This document shows, piece after piece, positions 47,704-60,600 of a stretch of 64,000 bases of DNA. Both the position numbers and the translations under genes were made by a program. Each line of letters opens with the position of its first letter. Position 1 is the first letter of the stretch. The notes beneath the pieces are model-generated. The model ran no database searches. It saw only the letters and a list, made by a program, of their open reading frames with translations, and was not told where the DNA came from. This stretch comes from Tridacna crocea (lineage: Eukaryota; Mollusca; Bivalvia; Cardiida; Cardiidae). The DNA lies in the NCBI GenBank assembly GCA_943736015.1, contig OX031061.1, forward strand, positions 56,302,192-56,366,191, given 5' to 3'.

Positions 47704-47835
47704 AGGTTAAGAGAAAGAGTTGTATCTACTAAAAATGTCAATTTTGAAAGTGAAAGATGGAAATAGGGATTCGATATGAATAATTCCAAGTTCAAAAAAA
47801 TTCTCGACACAGTTGCTGCTTGTAATAAGCAGATG

Positions 47836-47995
47836 GTTTAAACTTTTACCACACAATCCTGGGTATAAACAACCCTTGCTGAGAAAACTTACAAAATCAT
47901 GTTGCAAAATGAAAATATTGGAAAACAGTAAATACTGGTTTTCTTCTGTTTCAAATCGAATTTGTCGTCTGCATATGGTTAAAATTCTACTCTTT
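47836..47995 (-). mobile_element. TTAA palindrome family (A), decayed fragment
   Basis: CTTTTACCACACAATCCTGG terminus and GTCGTCTGCATATGG flank remain; the palindrome is nearly lost. Confidence 0.6.
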
Positions 47996-48454
47996 CAAAG
48001 AATATTTCCATGATTTACAGTGATGCATCCGGTGTAATGCAGTAAAATGACCCCCATTACAAAATGACCCATGGTCATTTTACTGCATTACACTGGCATT
48101 GCAGCATTGCCCCTTTATTTTTGAGAATGCCCCTAAAATATAAAAACTAAACTTGCAAAATGCCGCGTTTTTACTGTAATGCATGCATTATTAAAAGCGT
48201 ATTGCGCGGTGCCAAAAAGTCTAACACGGTCTACAAAACTATCCTGTCCCAAAACTACGAATTCGCTAGTGTAAAGCAATCAACTCTTACCTGTAAAAAT
48301 GTCGCCTGATTTCCAAACTTCAATGACGTTTATCGATGACATCATAAATTAGAAAGGTACTAGAACTCCCATGAATTCGATTGGATAAAAGTTTTAGTCA
48401 TCAGTTTCCGCTAGTCATCGACGGAATTGGCAACAGAAAGAGAACTGTTCGATT

Positions 48455-49500
48455 TATAGCTCACCTTAGCAGAAAGTGCTCAAGGTGTGCTATTGTGATC
48501 ATCCTATGGCCGGAATCCGTCAACAATTTCTTTAAACATCTCCTAAATCATGGAGCCAATCTTGATGAAACTTGGCAGGGATATTCCTTGGGTGAAGCTC
48601 TTCCAAACTTGTTCAAAGAACTGAATTCCACTCATAACTCTAGTTGTCATGGCAACAAAATTCATTGAAACTAAAAGGCGTAGAGCTTTGATATTTGGTA
48701 TGTTGCATAACCTAGTAGACCTCTACCAAGTTTGTTCAAACGTGCTAAAGGGGAGCTTTTAGGATTACCCGGTGTCCGTCGTGCGTCGTCAACAATTCTT
48801 TAAACATCAACTCCTCCAAGACCGCCAGGCCAATTTGGACCAAACATGGCTGGAATGTTCCTTGGGAGGTCCTCTTTAAAAGTTGTTCAAAGAATTTGAT
48901 TCCGTCAAAAACTCCGGTTGCCATGGCAACATGAGAAATAGAGAGGACAAAAAATTTCATGAAAGGGCCAAAACTCCTTTGACAATCAACCCAATGGAAT
49001 TTTCTTGGAAATTCTTTAAAAATCTTCTTGTTTGAAACCGCTGGCCAGATTTTAAGATAATTTCACAGAGATGTTCCTTTGGTGACCCTTTTCAATTTTT
49101 TCGCGAAATTTTGATAGGTCAAGAAACATGGCTCTGGTGAATGGGGGCTACTTGCACTATACAGAATTGACGAAATTCTTGAAAATTCTTTTTCTCTGAA
49201 ACCACTGGTCAGATTTTGATATAATTTCACAGAGATGCTCTTCGTATGACCTTTTTCATTGTTCGCGAAATTTTGATCGGTCAAGAAACACTGCTCAGGT
49301 GAATGGGGGCTACTTGCACTATATGGTCATGAAGAAATTCTTGAAAATTCTTTATTTAAATGGCTGATCAGATTTTGAAATAATTTCATAGAAATGTTCC
49401 TGTAGTGACCCTTTTCAAAAATTGTTTGCAAAATGCTGATTTGTCAAGAAACATGGTTCTGGAGAATGCGGGCTACTTGCACTATATGGACACGAATAAA
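48455..49500 (+). repeat. CACCTGAGC-type repeats, two overlapping starts
   Basis: Starts at about 48462 (GCTCACCTTAGC) and again at about 48745 (GCTAAAGGGGAGCTTTTAGG), then units with GGCTCTGGTGAATGGGGGCT. A hairpin-ended element follows directly at 49504. Confidence 0.75.
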
Positions 49501-49503
49501 TTA

Positions 49504-51387
49504 TTATGCCCCCCTTTCGAAGAAATGGGGGTATATTGCTTTGCACTTGTCCGTTGGTCCGTCGGTCGGTCCGTAGACCACATGTTTGTCCGGAGCATAA
49601 CTCAAAAAGTATTTCAGGTATCATCTTGAAACTTCATAGGTGGATAGATCTCATTGAGGAGAAGTGCATTGCACAAAAACCATAACTCTACCCATCATAT
49701 TTTTGGAGTTATTACCCTTTGTTGATTTTCATACTTAATTTTTGTCCAGAGCATAACTCAAAAACTATTTCAGGTATCATCTTGAAACTACATAGGTGGA
49801 TAGATCTCACTAAGGAGAAGTGCAGTGTACAAGAACCATAACTCTGCCCATCATATTTTTGGAGTTATTGCCCTTTGTTGATTTTCATACTTAATTTTTG
49901 TCCGGAGCATAACTCAAAAAGTATTTTAGGTATCGCCTTGAAACTTCATAGGTAGATAGATCTCATTAAGGAGAATAGCAGTGCACAAGTACCATAACTC
50001 TGCCCATCATATTTTTTTAGTTATTGCCCTTTGTTGATTTTCATATTTAATTTTTGTCCGTAGCATAACTCTAAAAGTATTTCAGGTATCACCTGGAAAC
50101 CTCATATGGGAATAGATCTCATTAACGTTGTGGACCCGTAATAGAAAACAGCCATTTCCATTGTAAAATTATCCTAGAAAATTCGCTAATTTTAAAAATG
50201 AGTATTATAGTAATACTTTCACCGAGCCACTCTTTCCTTTTTGTCCTTCCTAGAATTATCATTTATGAATCTAAAACCACTATATTCTCATTACAAAAGC
50301 ACATGTAAATTACCTCCCTTTTCCGGAAACTAAGAAAAGTACCAAGAAATAATTTCAATATAGACATCATAGGAATTTTTGGTCGGTTAAAAATGTGCAA
50401 AAATATTGTATTTGTATGAATCTGCCTTCATCAGCTGTCAAAAAATTTTATGCCATACTGCACTAGAAGTATTACGGGTCCACTACCTTAAGGAGAAGTG
50501 CAGTGCATAAAAACCATAACTCTGCCTATCATATTTTTGGAGTTATTGCCCTTTGTTGATTTTCAGACTTAATTTTTGTCCGGAGCATAACTCAAAAACT
50601 ATTTCAGGTATCATCTTGAAACTACATAGGTGGATAGATCTCATAAAGGAGAAGTGCAGTGCTCAAGAATAATAACTGTGCCCATCATATTTATGGAGTT
50701 ATTGCCCTTTGTTGATTTTCATACTTAATTTTTGTCTGGAGCATAACTCTAAAGTATTTTAGGTATCATCTTAAAACCTCATAGGTGGATAGATCTCACT
50801 AAGGAGAAGTGCAGTGCACAAGTACCATAACTCTGCCCATCATATTCTTGGAGTTATTGCCTTTTGTTGATTTTCATAGTTAATTTTTGTCTAGAGCATA
50901 ACTCAAAAAGTATTTCAGGTATCACCTTGAAACCTCATAGGTGGATTAACCTTATTTAGGAGAAGTGCAGTGTACAAGAACCATTACTCTGCCCATTATA
51001 TTTTTGGAGTTATTGCCCTTTGTTGATTTTCATACTTAATTTTTGTCCAGAGCATAACTCAAAAGGTTTTTCAGGTATCATCTTGAAATTTTATATGTGG
51101 ATAGATCTTATTCAGGAGAAATGCATTGCACAAGAACCATAACTCAGCCCATTATATTTTTGCAATTACTGCCCTTTGTTGATTTTCGTACTTATTTTTT
51201 TTCCAGAGCATAACTCAAAAAGTATGTGAGGTAAAATCATGAAACTTTAAAAGTTGATAGTTCACATAAATGGGAAGTGCAGTGCCCAAGAATTGTTAAT
51301 TTATCATTAATAATTTTTGAGTAATTACCTTTGTTCGTTTTTACACTTTGAACATAAGAGTTTATAATCACATTGGATGCCATTAGG
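49504..51387 (+). repeat. Hairpin-ended element with approximately 160-bp tandem array
   Basis: TATGCCCCCCTTTCGAAGAA hairpin start and GGGGGGCATA end, inverted to each other. About ten units contain GAGCATAACTCAAAAAGTAT, GTGCAGTGCACAAG and GGAGTTATTGCCCTTTG, related to the array at 36751. Interrupted by the TTAA element 50126-50487. Confidence 0.85.
50126..50487. mobile_element. 362-bp TTAA-flanked element inside a tandem array
   Basis: Ends CGTTGTGGACCCGTAATA and TATTACGGGTCCACTACC are inverted repeats between two TTAA copies. It splits a tandem unit whose intact neighbours read CTCATTAAGGAG or similar, showing the empty TTAA site. The sequence differs from the palindrome family. Superfamily piggyBac-like or Kolobok-like. 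Confidence 0.85.
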
Positions 51388-51451
51388 GGGGCATACATGT
51401 TTTACAAACATCTCTTGTTTAAATTTCTTTTTCTTTGAAACAGCTTATCAG

Positions 51452-51640
51452 ATCGAAAGCATTTGCAGATGACAAAATAGAAGTGACCGAAAAATTGAAA
51501 TTTGTCTTGTGAAGGGTAGAAAACATTGTGGGAAAAGGAGAAAATGCTGGTTACCAGCATTTTCTCCTTTTCACACAATGTTTTCTAAAGGCTTCTTTCT
51601 CAGGGGCCTCAAAAGTAGGGATTGTGTGGTAATGGGTTAA
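51452..51640 (+). mobile_element. TTAA palindrome family (A), left end missing
   Basis: Starts abruptly at GAAAGCATTTGCAGATG, joined to a different repeat; palindrome and right TTAA intact. Confidence 0.82.
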
Positions 51641-51644
51641 AAGA

Positions 51645-52225
51645 ATGTCTAGTCTTTTAATAAGAATTTATGGTCAGAAAGGAAATGATCCATACACATG
51701 GCAGTTCAATTCCCCTCCAAATTTGACACTGAAAATCTAATGCAAAATGTGGTGGGTGGGATAAGTTGATATTGGCTCTTTCATTATTTGACGTAAAAAG
51801 CACAAAGAAGGAATATCAATATAAAATAATTAGTAAATTCAACACCCAAAGGAAGATCAATATTTAAAATAATTACATGTAGTAAATTCAACACCAGAGT
51901 TATAAGAAAGTGTTACATGCAATAGAAACCTTGAAATAGTTTGGATATGCAAAATTTACACATAACCCACTATTCATAAAAAAAAAACAGTTACAGCTTG
52001 GAACAAAAACGCGCGAAAAAAAATCGAGTTTCATATCTTCCGATTTCGTCCTACTTTTTTGTATGTTATTAAGGAAGGGTAATATCTCATGAAAATAAAA
52101 AAAATGGCTTGTGTTGCAATTAGTTTTGGGTTAAGCCCCATTGACTGGACTTTTAAGGAAGAAGACTTTTCAAGATGTTTTGGGAAGAGCAGAAAATACT
52201 GTTAAACTTGCAGTTAAAGTTGTAT
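51645..52225. other. Unassigned intergenic sequence
   Basis: Contains a local direct repeat (ATCAATATWAAATAATTA about 60 bp apart, near 51815 and 51870) but no gene or recognised element. Confidence 0.5.
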
Positions 52226-52227
52226 TT

Positions 52228-52345
52228 TTAGCTCACCTGAGCACTTTGTGCTCATGTGAGGTATTGTGATTGGATATTGTCTGGGGTCGATCTGTCCATC
52301 TGTCCACAAATCATGGTACAGGTAACACCAGCCCTCTGCTACTTT
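52228..52345 (+). repeat. CACCTGAGC-type repeat, start only
   Basis: TAGCTCACCTGAGCACTTTG then CTGTCCATCTGTCC; no array follows. Confidence 0.65.
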
Positions 52346-52520
52346 GGGATATATGAAGGCATAAATATTAGTAATCTCAAAAATATTTTAATGTACTTTT
52401 TAAAAATGGAGATATAAGTCAAAAAGTCATTTGCACACCCGTGCACTTTTTTTCAAATCTACACTAAACTGGAAGTGACGTAGGAACAGTGGCTCATCGA
52501 AATTAACCGTATAGCGTCAG

Positions 52521-53231
52521 TCATTATCTCCCGCTAGATGGCATTCTGTAAATATTCAACTATCTAATTTGGGCATCCTGGATACAGAGCCGAACCACTT
52601 TCATTATCTCCCCCTAGATGGTATTCTATAATTACTCATCTATCTAATTTAGGCATCCTGTGTACAGAACCGAACCACTTCCTACGCGACAACCGTTACT
52701 TTGAATTTAAAACTATATAAACGTTTACTCAATAAAACGCTACCTCGTGCAATTCACTCGGCTATCATCGATAGTTTAGAGAAATCTGGAAATAAAGCAG
52801 GTCTCATTTCTCCTCAAACGTATTGATAAAAGCTATTTTCAACATTGCTACTTTATAGAGCGTAATGTTACAGTCTGCCCGCTTTCGGGGCTAGTGATGC
52901 GTCATATAAGACAGTCGAATCTTCGAAGAATATGACATGCGCAGACAACGGAACCACTTTCCTACGCGACAACCGTTACCTTGAATTTCAAACTGAAACA
53001 AACATTTACTCAATAAAACGCTACCTCGTGCAATTCACTCAGCTTTGATCAGCAGTTTAGAGAAATCTGGAGCTAAAGCAGGTCTCATTTCTCCTCAAAC
53101 GTATTGATAAAAACTATTTTCTACAATACTACTTTATAGAGCGTAATATTACAGTCAGCCCGCTTTCGGGGCTAGTGATGCGTCATATAAGACAGTCGAA
53201 TCTTCGAAGAATAGGACATGCGCAGACAACG
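52521..53231. repeat. Two tandem copies of the same repeat, before the THAP fragment
   Basis: Copy one, 52521-52950, has its first 75 bp doubled; copy two, 52951-53231, lacks that part. Each ends GACATGCGCAGACAACG, about 110 bp before the THAP frame. May be the fragment's original 5' region. Confidence 0.8.
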
Positions 53232-53343
53232 TAGCGTCAGCGGATTTCTCCGGGAATACCACAGAAAGGTGCGATTTAAAGATCAATTCGACAAAGGAAA
53301 AGGTTACGCGTCGTCTAGTTTGAAAGAAAGTAGCCTATGAGAG

Positions 53344-53826
53344 ATGGAAAATCCAAAAGAAAGGAAAAATATTCCGAAAACACCCAGGAGAGGTAAATAC
53401 TGTGTTGCATTTGGATGTAACCCTACAAACGCAAATAGAATTTCTTTGCATGACTTTCCAAAAGAAAACAGGCCAAAGATTCGTCGCCAGAGGATAAACT
53501 TTGGAAACACAAAGAGGTGGGATTTTAAGATGCAACACAATAATCGGTATTGTGCGAGAGACGTTTTAACAGCGAATCGTACCCATTCGAATACCAACTG
53601 AAAAAGTCGATGGTTATACCTGTGGCGAAAATTTTTACTGCCAATTGCGGTACCAACAATACACGTCTTGGAGCAACCAAGAACCCCTAAATTAAAACCG
53701 TCATCTTGTGAAGTTTGGACACCATCAGCTAAAAGGCCAAGAAAAGCATTTAGAAAAAGAGAGTTAGCAAGAGTATGTCATCTTGGATTTCTTTTTGATG
53801 AGAGGAAAGTAAAGCTTTGCAATTAA
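53344..53826 (+). pseudogene. Frameshifted THAP-domain gene fragment
   Basis: The open frame 53344-53601 begins MENPKERKNIPKTPRRGKYC and continues CVAFGCNPTNANRISLHDFP, typical of a THAP zinc finger (C-x4-C, then HxFP). The final C-x2-H ligand pair reads CARD, so one zinc ligand is missing. The frame closes soon after, but another frame holds IHVLEQPRTPKLKPSSCEVW and PSAKRPRKAFRKRELARVC up to a stop near 53826. At least two frame changes are implied. THAP domains occur in host regulators and P-element-type transposases, and which source applies cannot be told. Confidence 0.7.
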
Positions 53827-53999
53827 AAATGAATGTCGTCAAAAGCCGATAGGGCTGCTGTTGTTTTAATGCTTGAAAAAAAGAACGGTCAATAGTCGGG
53901 ATTATTTGGTATAAAATTAGACTGAAGTATTGCATTTTAGATGGCGCTTAAACTTTATGACCGTACAATATCAACATGTCCACAAGCCAGTTTTTATCC

Positions 54000-54170
54000 T
54001 CCGACGAAGGCGGAAGGATATAGTTTTAGCGTTGTCCATCCGTCTTTCCGTCTCTCCGTTCGTCTGTCCGTTAGTGTGTCAGTGTATCTCCCAGGCATTT
54101 CGTAGGAAGCATTTCAAAATGGGGTGGGGGGTTCATACTGCTTTCTAATACCTTAACACGTTGTCCAAAA
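54000..54170 (+). repeat. Hairpin-start repeat fragment
   Basis: TATCCTCCGACGAAGGCGGA then CCATCCGTCTTTCCGTC, the start type of 36651, without its array. Confidence 0.6.
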
Positions 54171-55060
54171 TACATTATTACTGTACTCTATGTAATAACC
54201 ACAAACAGACAATGCAGTGAAAATACAGACAGGGTGAAAAACATAATTTCAAGTTTGGGTGGGCTGGGATGACAACGTGATTACTCAGTGTATTTACTCA
54301 GCCCTTTTCAAAAGACGTCCGTCGACTACACAAATGGATTGATCTACTTCCGAAAGTTCCCGGGCTTTAGCGCAAAAATATTTTTTAAAAAATGGCATAA
54401 AGTAGTTCTATAAAATAAATGAAAATTGCCATTTTCTTCATAATTTACAGCTATCTAAGAAAATCTTCGGATCTGTGTTTTGATTTACAGATCTTTTATA
54501 TGATACATATTTCTACATATTCCAACATTTCCGTTTTGTTATAGCGTCCGCGAACTCTTTAGAGTCTATACTGAGACATCGTACTCGAGCGCTGTAGAGT
54601 TTTCAACCTACTTTGACAGGAAGTAAACGTGTACCAATACCCGGAAGTAAACGATAAAACCCAATCGGTGTTGGACACATCTGTTTGCCGGTAAATTGAA
54701 TAGAAGCAGTTAAAAGAAAAGATTAAGTGGAGTTTGGTTCCATATTATTTTACAGACTGACGATAGCAAAGGTATGTGAATATTCAATACTGTCAACCGT
54801 TTTTGAACAAGCAAACATAATTTTGGTCTGCTTTTCAAATAAACACGTGTGATGAGTGCGACAAGATTTTCCCGTTAAAATAGTGGGAGGGGTATCGGTC
54901 CCCTTTCAGAATGGTCAACATTACCATTCTTTATCTTTCTTGAGTTCCACCAATACAGCACTATGCTGTAGCTCTGTAGTGGCCTACCAAAGGACATTAA
55001 GTATTTTCTAAACAACAAATTTTAGTCTCTTCCCAAATAGGAAACATTCTGTATGCCACT
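54170..55060. other. Unassigned intergenic sequence
   Basis: No open frame of note and no inverted repeat recognised between the THAP fragment and the decayed foldback element. Confidence 0.5.
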
Positions 55061-55064
55061 GCCA

Positions 55065-55836
55065 GTACCTTCAGTCTGAAGGTGTCTGCTCCAATGCTAT
55101 TTTTGTTACTGTTTTTCCCACACACCTTCATATCAGTCCCCATTAAAAGTATCTTGAACTAAAACGAATTGCCCACATCTTTTCGAACGCCACTATACGT
55201 CGGAAATTCCAATTACAACGAATAAAATGGACATGGATCGTTAGATAAATGATTAATCTTTACAAAAAAACTGATGTTAATATCTAAATCTTACCTTTGT
55301 ACAAATCTGTACTTTTCAACGTAAATAACCGTTGACCTACTTCACCAGAAATCAAAACATGGTGATATTATCAATGTGCATGTCTGGGCAAAAATCGCAG
55401 CATCTCCGACACGCTACAGGAAGGTAAAGTTGCGAATTTTACTGTTGACAAAGGCACCTCAAGTGAAAATGGTCGTTAGGGTTAGTGAACCAGACTGTAC
55501 AAAATTCAAATTTTGTTGAGTGCACATGCCAGTTTAAGGAAAGTTTGTTGTGTACAAATTACACTGGATTTATTTATGTTGAGAAAAAAGGTAAATTTCC
55601 ATTGATTTAATTGGTACTTTATAGGATATTTTATGTGCTGTTATAGATTAATGATTTATCTAACGATCCATGCCTATTTTATTAGCTGTCATTGGAAATT
55701 TTGTCACATAGAGCCCTTCTAAAAGATGTGGGTAAAATCATATTAATTCCAGACGTGTTTAAAGTGGGCTGATATGAAGGCCTGCGAAGACAAGAAAGAA
55801 AAATAGCATCAGAGCAGACCTTCAAACTGAAATAGT
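55065..55836. mobile_element. Mutator-like foldback element C, decayed
   Basis: Third relative, beginning TACCTTCAGTCTGAAGG. The right end has decayed to CTTCAAACTGAAATA and no duplication is clear. It also shows the uninterrupted GTTGACCTACTTC site. Confidence 0.75.
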
Positions 55837-56051
55837 ATGTCAGGTATTCGTATCCCAAGTTCTGGTTGGTTACTGGTACCCAGTTGATTCTTGCTACTGG
55901 AATTTGAATCTGACTTGTATTACAGTTACCGCAGAAGACTGAATTGTTGACAAAATACAAAATTCAGGGCATTAATATCGTACTATCACTATCGAGAGAA
56001 CAATATCGTGATGCATCATGATACTATCCGGTTTTATAAGGTCTTCCTTAT

Positions 56052-56262
56052 GCCTTTACTCAATACTCATTTCTACGCATTGCTTGTGGGAGCCTTTGGA
56101 AAACCTTGTGGCAAAAGGTGAAATTGCTCGTCACGAGCAATTTCACCTGTTGCCACATTGTTTTCTACACTATCAAGAGGTGTCATATACACATAAGAAA
56201 CGACTTCACTGTTATTTAGAGTCAGAGATACCATAGAAATGCCTTATGGGGTAAAGGGTTAT
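56052..56262 (+). mobile_element. TTAA palindrome sister family (B), near-complete
   Basis: Centre ATTGCTCGTCACGAGCAAT; terminal TTAA changed to TTAT. Confidence 0.82.
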
Positions 56263-56407
56263 ATACCCAGTCTCTGGCAGTTGTTTCCAGGGCTCAACAG
56301 CAAATGTCGAATGTTTACCCTCCAAATTTGTCATGTTCCCATCGTGTTTCAGTATCATATGACATAGTCTACATGCTACTTGCTTTTTGTCAACATTTTC
56401 TTCCTCT

Positions 56408-56641
56408 TTAACTCTTTACCACACAATCCCGACTTTTAATGACTCTGAGAAAGACAGCTTTTGAAAACATTGTGGAAAAAGGAGAAAATGCTGGTAACCA
56501 GCATTTTCTCCTTTTCCCACAATGTTTCCTACCTTTTCCAAATCAAATTTCAATTTTTGATTCACATTAATTTTATTCTGGTGTCTGCAAATGCTTTCAA
56601 TTTGGACCAGTCTAAAGTCTTGTTGTTTGGTAAAGAGTTAA
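56408..56641 (-). mobile_element. TTAA palindrome family (A), complete, first of a pair
   Basis: Shares TTAA 56638-56641 with the next copy, same orientation. Confidence 0.9.
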
Positions 56642-56860
56642 CCCACACAATCCCTACTTTTGATGCCCCTGAGAAAGAAGACTTTTGAAAACACTGTGGG
56701 AAAAGGAGAAAATGCTGGTAACCAGCATTTTCTCCTTTTTCCACAGTGTTTTCTACCCTTCCCAGAAGAAATTTCAATTTTTCAGTCACCTTTATTTTGT
56801 CATCTGCAAATGCTTTGAATTTGGACCAGTCTAAAATTTTCTTGTGTGGTAAAGAGTTAA
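56638..56860 (-). mobile_element. TTAA palindrome family (A), second of a pair
   Basis: Both arms show CACTGTG/CACAGTG instead of CATTGTG/CACAATG. The start lacks the usual TTTACC bases. Confidence 0.87.
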
Positions 56861-56932
56861 GAAACCCAAATGGGCTTACACTCTGGCATTCCCTGCATCA
56901 AGATCTCAACATTAGCAACCTACACAGACGAC

Positions 56933-57035
56933 TTAACCCGTTACCACACAGCAAAATTTTAGACCTATCCAAATTCAAAGTATTTGCAGACAATTTCAAA
57001 GTGGCTCAGATGGTGCAATTTTGCTATGTTAAACA
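56933..57035 (+). mobile_element. TTAA palindrome family, left flank fragment
   Basis: TTAACCCGTTACCACACAGC and TATTTGCAGACAATTTC match the left part of the copy at 58757; ends before the palindrome. Confidence 0.6.
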
Positions 57036-57595
57036 AACATAAACAGAAAGTCAGTATAGCGCTCTTTATTTGCTATCGGACTTGAAATGGTACAGTTTAC
57101 AGTCCAAATATGAAAAAGATCACCGGGGTGTCGCATTATTGATACTAACACAACTGTGTACAATATACACCCACAACCTGGATCCATGTCCCTCTAAAGT
57201 TCCCGTTTCAGGATGTTACATTTTTAACCCATACCAGATTAGCCTATTTTGTGTGATTATAATTAGGGAATAGAAATTCCCTTCTGTGTGCCCCAATTCA
57301 GTGAAAACTGGCATCACTGGAAACTGACGACACTAAAACGTGCAGTTTGGTGCATAAACTTGCAGTCTGGTGATCGATCTACGCGGCCATTTTGGATGGT
57401 GTTTTGCACATGTAGTGATGTTTAGGGAGCACTCTAAAGGGAAACTGGCTTTATGTGGTTTTTGCCAGGGTACATGATATAATATTATAATGTTCCCGGC
57501 ATGTTAGCCAATCAAATTTCTTTGCAGTATAATAATGTCCTCAGTCATGATATAATGGAATAATGTTTCAATTTCATATCACGTTTACAGACAAA

Positions 57596-57662
57596 ATGAA
57601 AAAGAAGATGGACAGGACTGTTGCCATAGGAACACTGCTATGCATGAATATTGGATTCATAG
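57596..57662 (+). CDS. HYOU1: HYOU1 coding exon 1 (signal peptide)
   Basis: MKKKMDRTVAIGTLLCMNIG then FI and one base of the next codon; donor GTATGT. TTTACAG ends just 5 bp before the ATG, so this exon may begin at 57591 with a non-coding exon upstream. Confidence 0.88.
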
Positions 57663-60600
57663 GTATGTTCCACTGTCTTCTTTAATTGATGTAACAATTC
57701 ATACAGAATTACATGTATTGTAGCAGTATTTATGATGCTGTCAATTAACTCATTACCAAATAAAATTTTAGGTTTGTCCGTATCGAAAGCATATACAGAT
57801 GACATAATAAAAGTGACTGAAAATTTGAAATTTGTTTCATGAAGGGTAGAAAACATTGTTGGAAAAGGAGGAAATGCTGGTTACCAGCATTTTGTTGTTT
57901 TCCGACAATATTTTCAAAGAGCTTCTATCTCGAGGTCATTAAAAGTAGGGATTGTGTGGTAATGGGTTAACTCTTTACCACATAATGAAGACTTTTAACG
58001 ACCCTGGAAAAGAAGCCTTTTAAAAACATTTTGGGAAAAGGGGACAATACTGGTAACCAGCATTTTGTCCTTGTCCCAAAATGTTTCTATATCCAAAAAA
58101 TCATGGCACTGCTTGAGTAACATTGAAATTGTCATCTACACATGCTTTCAATTTGGACAAGGTCTAAATTTTGTCATCTGGTAAAGGGTTAAAAAAGAAC
58201 TTTAGCCTAAAAGTAAAGGTATCTCTAGTCTGGGCTTGATCCAAACTGCACTCAAAAATACTCAATCTTATATTTGGCAGTTTGATTTAAAAATTTTCTG
58301 AAAACCTTTTAACTCTTTTTTTTAACTCAAAATTTTGCAAATTGAAAGCATTTGCAGATGACAAAGTAAATGTGAATCAAAACTGAATTTGGACTTTTGA
58401 TAGGTAGAAAACATTGTGGAAAAAGGAGAAAATGCTGGTGACCAGCATTTTCTCCTTTTCCCACAATGTTTTCAAAAGGCTTCTGTAACAGGGTCGTGAA
58501 AAGTCGGGATTGTGTGGTAATAGGTTAACCCATGAATATGTACCATTTAATATTTTAGACCAGCTATTTTCAGAGAGAAAAAAATATGAGTCTGATAGCT
58601 CTATTGATGTCTTCTGTGTTCTCGTGGTTATGCATAAGACTGACAATATACCTTTCTGTAAAAGCGAGTTTTGCACGCCCCCCATAGTAATGCGGTATAT
58701 CGGATGGCAAGCCTGACAAGCTAACCAGAAAATGGCATTGAATGCAAATGTGGTGCTGTTGACCCGTTACCACACAGCAAAATTTGAGCCCAGCCCAAAT
58801 TGAAAGGAATTGCAGACAACAATTTCAAAGTGGCTCAAATGGAGCAATTTTGATTGGATAGGGTTGAAAACTTTTTTGGAAAAGGAGAACATGTTAAAGG
58901 ACGCAATGACAGCAAAAGGTGGCCCAGAAATTATAGATCAAACCTTTATAAGTATTTTCTTTTCAGCGTGTCACCTGGCAGTAATGTCTGTGGATCTTGG
59001 TAGTGAATACCTGAAGATAGCCATTGTAAAGGTAAAACGTCTTTTAACTCTTTTACAACTGAATATATAAATTGTGTTTTTTCAAAGGCTAAAAATTACA
59101 TATTTTTAGCAAGATGCAAGATCTACAGACAATTTGGTCATAATCTAGATCGTAGCAGTGGACATTGTAAATCAGACTTTACATTCTGTGCAGTCTGATC
59201 TTGACATACATTGTTTACAAAAGCTTCAGTCTGGTGTTGTCTTTGGCATGAGATTGTGTCTGTCTGTCTGTGTGTCCATCTGTATACAAAATACAAGTAA
59301 TTTTGTATCGCAAACTCCTCCTACAGGTTTCCTTCCATTGTATTGAAACTTTGCGCATATATTGATCATATATTGAAGATTTGCAACATGCAATTTTCAT
59401 TTTCAACTCTTCCTGGTTGAGGAATTATTTCCCTTTAAACTTGACACTTTTTTCTGTCAAAGCACTGGTGGGGATATTAAGTCACATTCAGTGGCAGCTC
59501 TAGTTTTTTTTCCAATGTAAAACCAATACCTGGCAACTGCATAATTATGAGAGAATTTTTAGGTCTTTGGTCTTTTGGTTGTATATTTCTGAAAAATAAA
59601 AATGGGAATCTTTACTGCAGGAGCTAGTATCACAGCCAGGGTGGATTGTATTTCAGGTATACATTTGTTTGGAACTTTCATGTTCTAAAGAATTTATTGT
59701 AAAGAATGTTGAGTACACAAAGAAGGGTAAAAACTTCCATATGTTGAAATGGGATCAAGGAAATTAGTAATGAATTAATTTTTCATTTTTCATTTTCTAG
59801 CCTGGTGTTCCTATGGAGATTATAACAAATGAGTAAGTTATAGTTACTTTCTTGACTCTGAACTGTTAGTTTTTATCTCACCTGAACACAAAGTGCTCAT
59901 GGGCAGCCATTTTGATCATGCTAGTCAGTCGTCTGTTGTGCATTGTCCATCGTGCGTCATCAACTTTTTTACCTTGTGTTTGCTCTATATTTTCAGTCTG
60001 ATACTCATGAAACTTGGTCAGAATATTTCTTGTCCAATACTCCTGAAAGTTATTCAGCATGTTTGCCTTGATGATATCTCAAAAGAGTTGGAAAATGGGG
60101 CATGTTGGTCAAAAGCTAGGTCACCAGATCAAATCTTAGAAAAACATAGAAGCCACATTTTCTGTCCAACACTCTTGAAAGTTGGTCAGAATATTTGTCT
60201 TGAAAAATCTTCTTCTCTATTGTCAGATTTTAAAATAATTTCAGGGCAATGTTCCTTGGGTGACCCTTTTCAAAATTTTTGGCGAAATTTTGATCCGTCA
60301 AGAAACATTGCTCTTGTGAATGGGGCCTACTTGCACTATACGGACATGAAGAAATTCTTTAAAATTCTTCTTTTCAGAAGCGGCTGGTCAGATTTGAAAA
60401 TAATTTCACAGAAATGTTCTTGAATGACCCTTTTCAAAAATTGTTTGCAAAGTTTTAATAGGTCAAGAAACATTTCTCTGGTGAATGGGGGCTACTTGCA
60501 CTGTACGGAATTTAAGAAACTCCTAAAAATTCTTCTTTTCTGAAACTGCTGGTCAGATTTTGAAATTTTTTAATTTGGTGAGAAGTGAAAAATTTAAATA

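Noticed and set aside
59893-60423. 176-codon open frame, one of the longest in the window
   Set aside because: It runs through CACCTGAAC-type repeat units with the same sequence as other arrays and lies within a HYOU1 intron.
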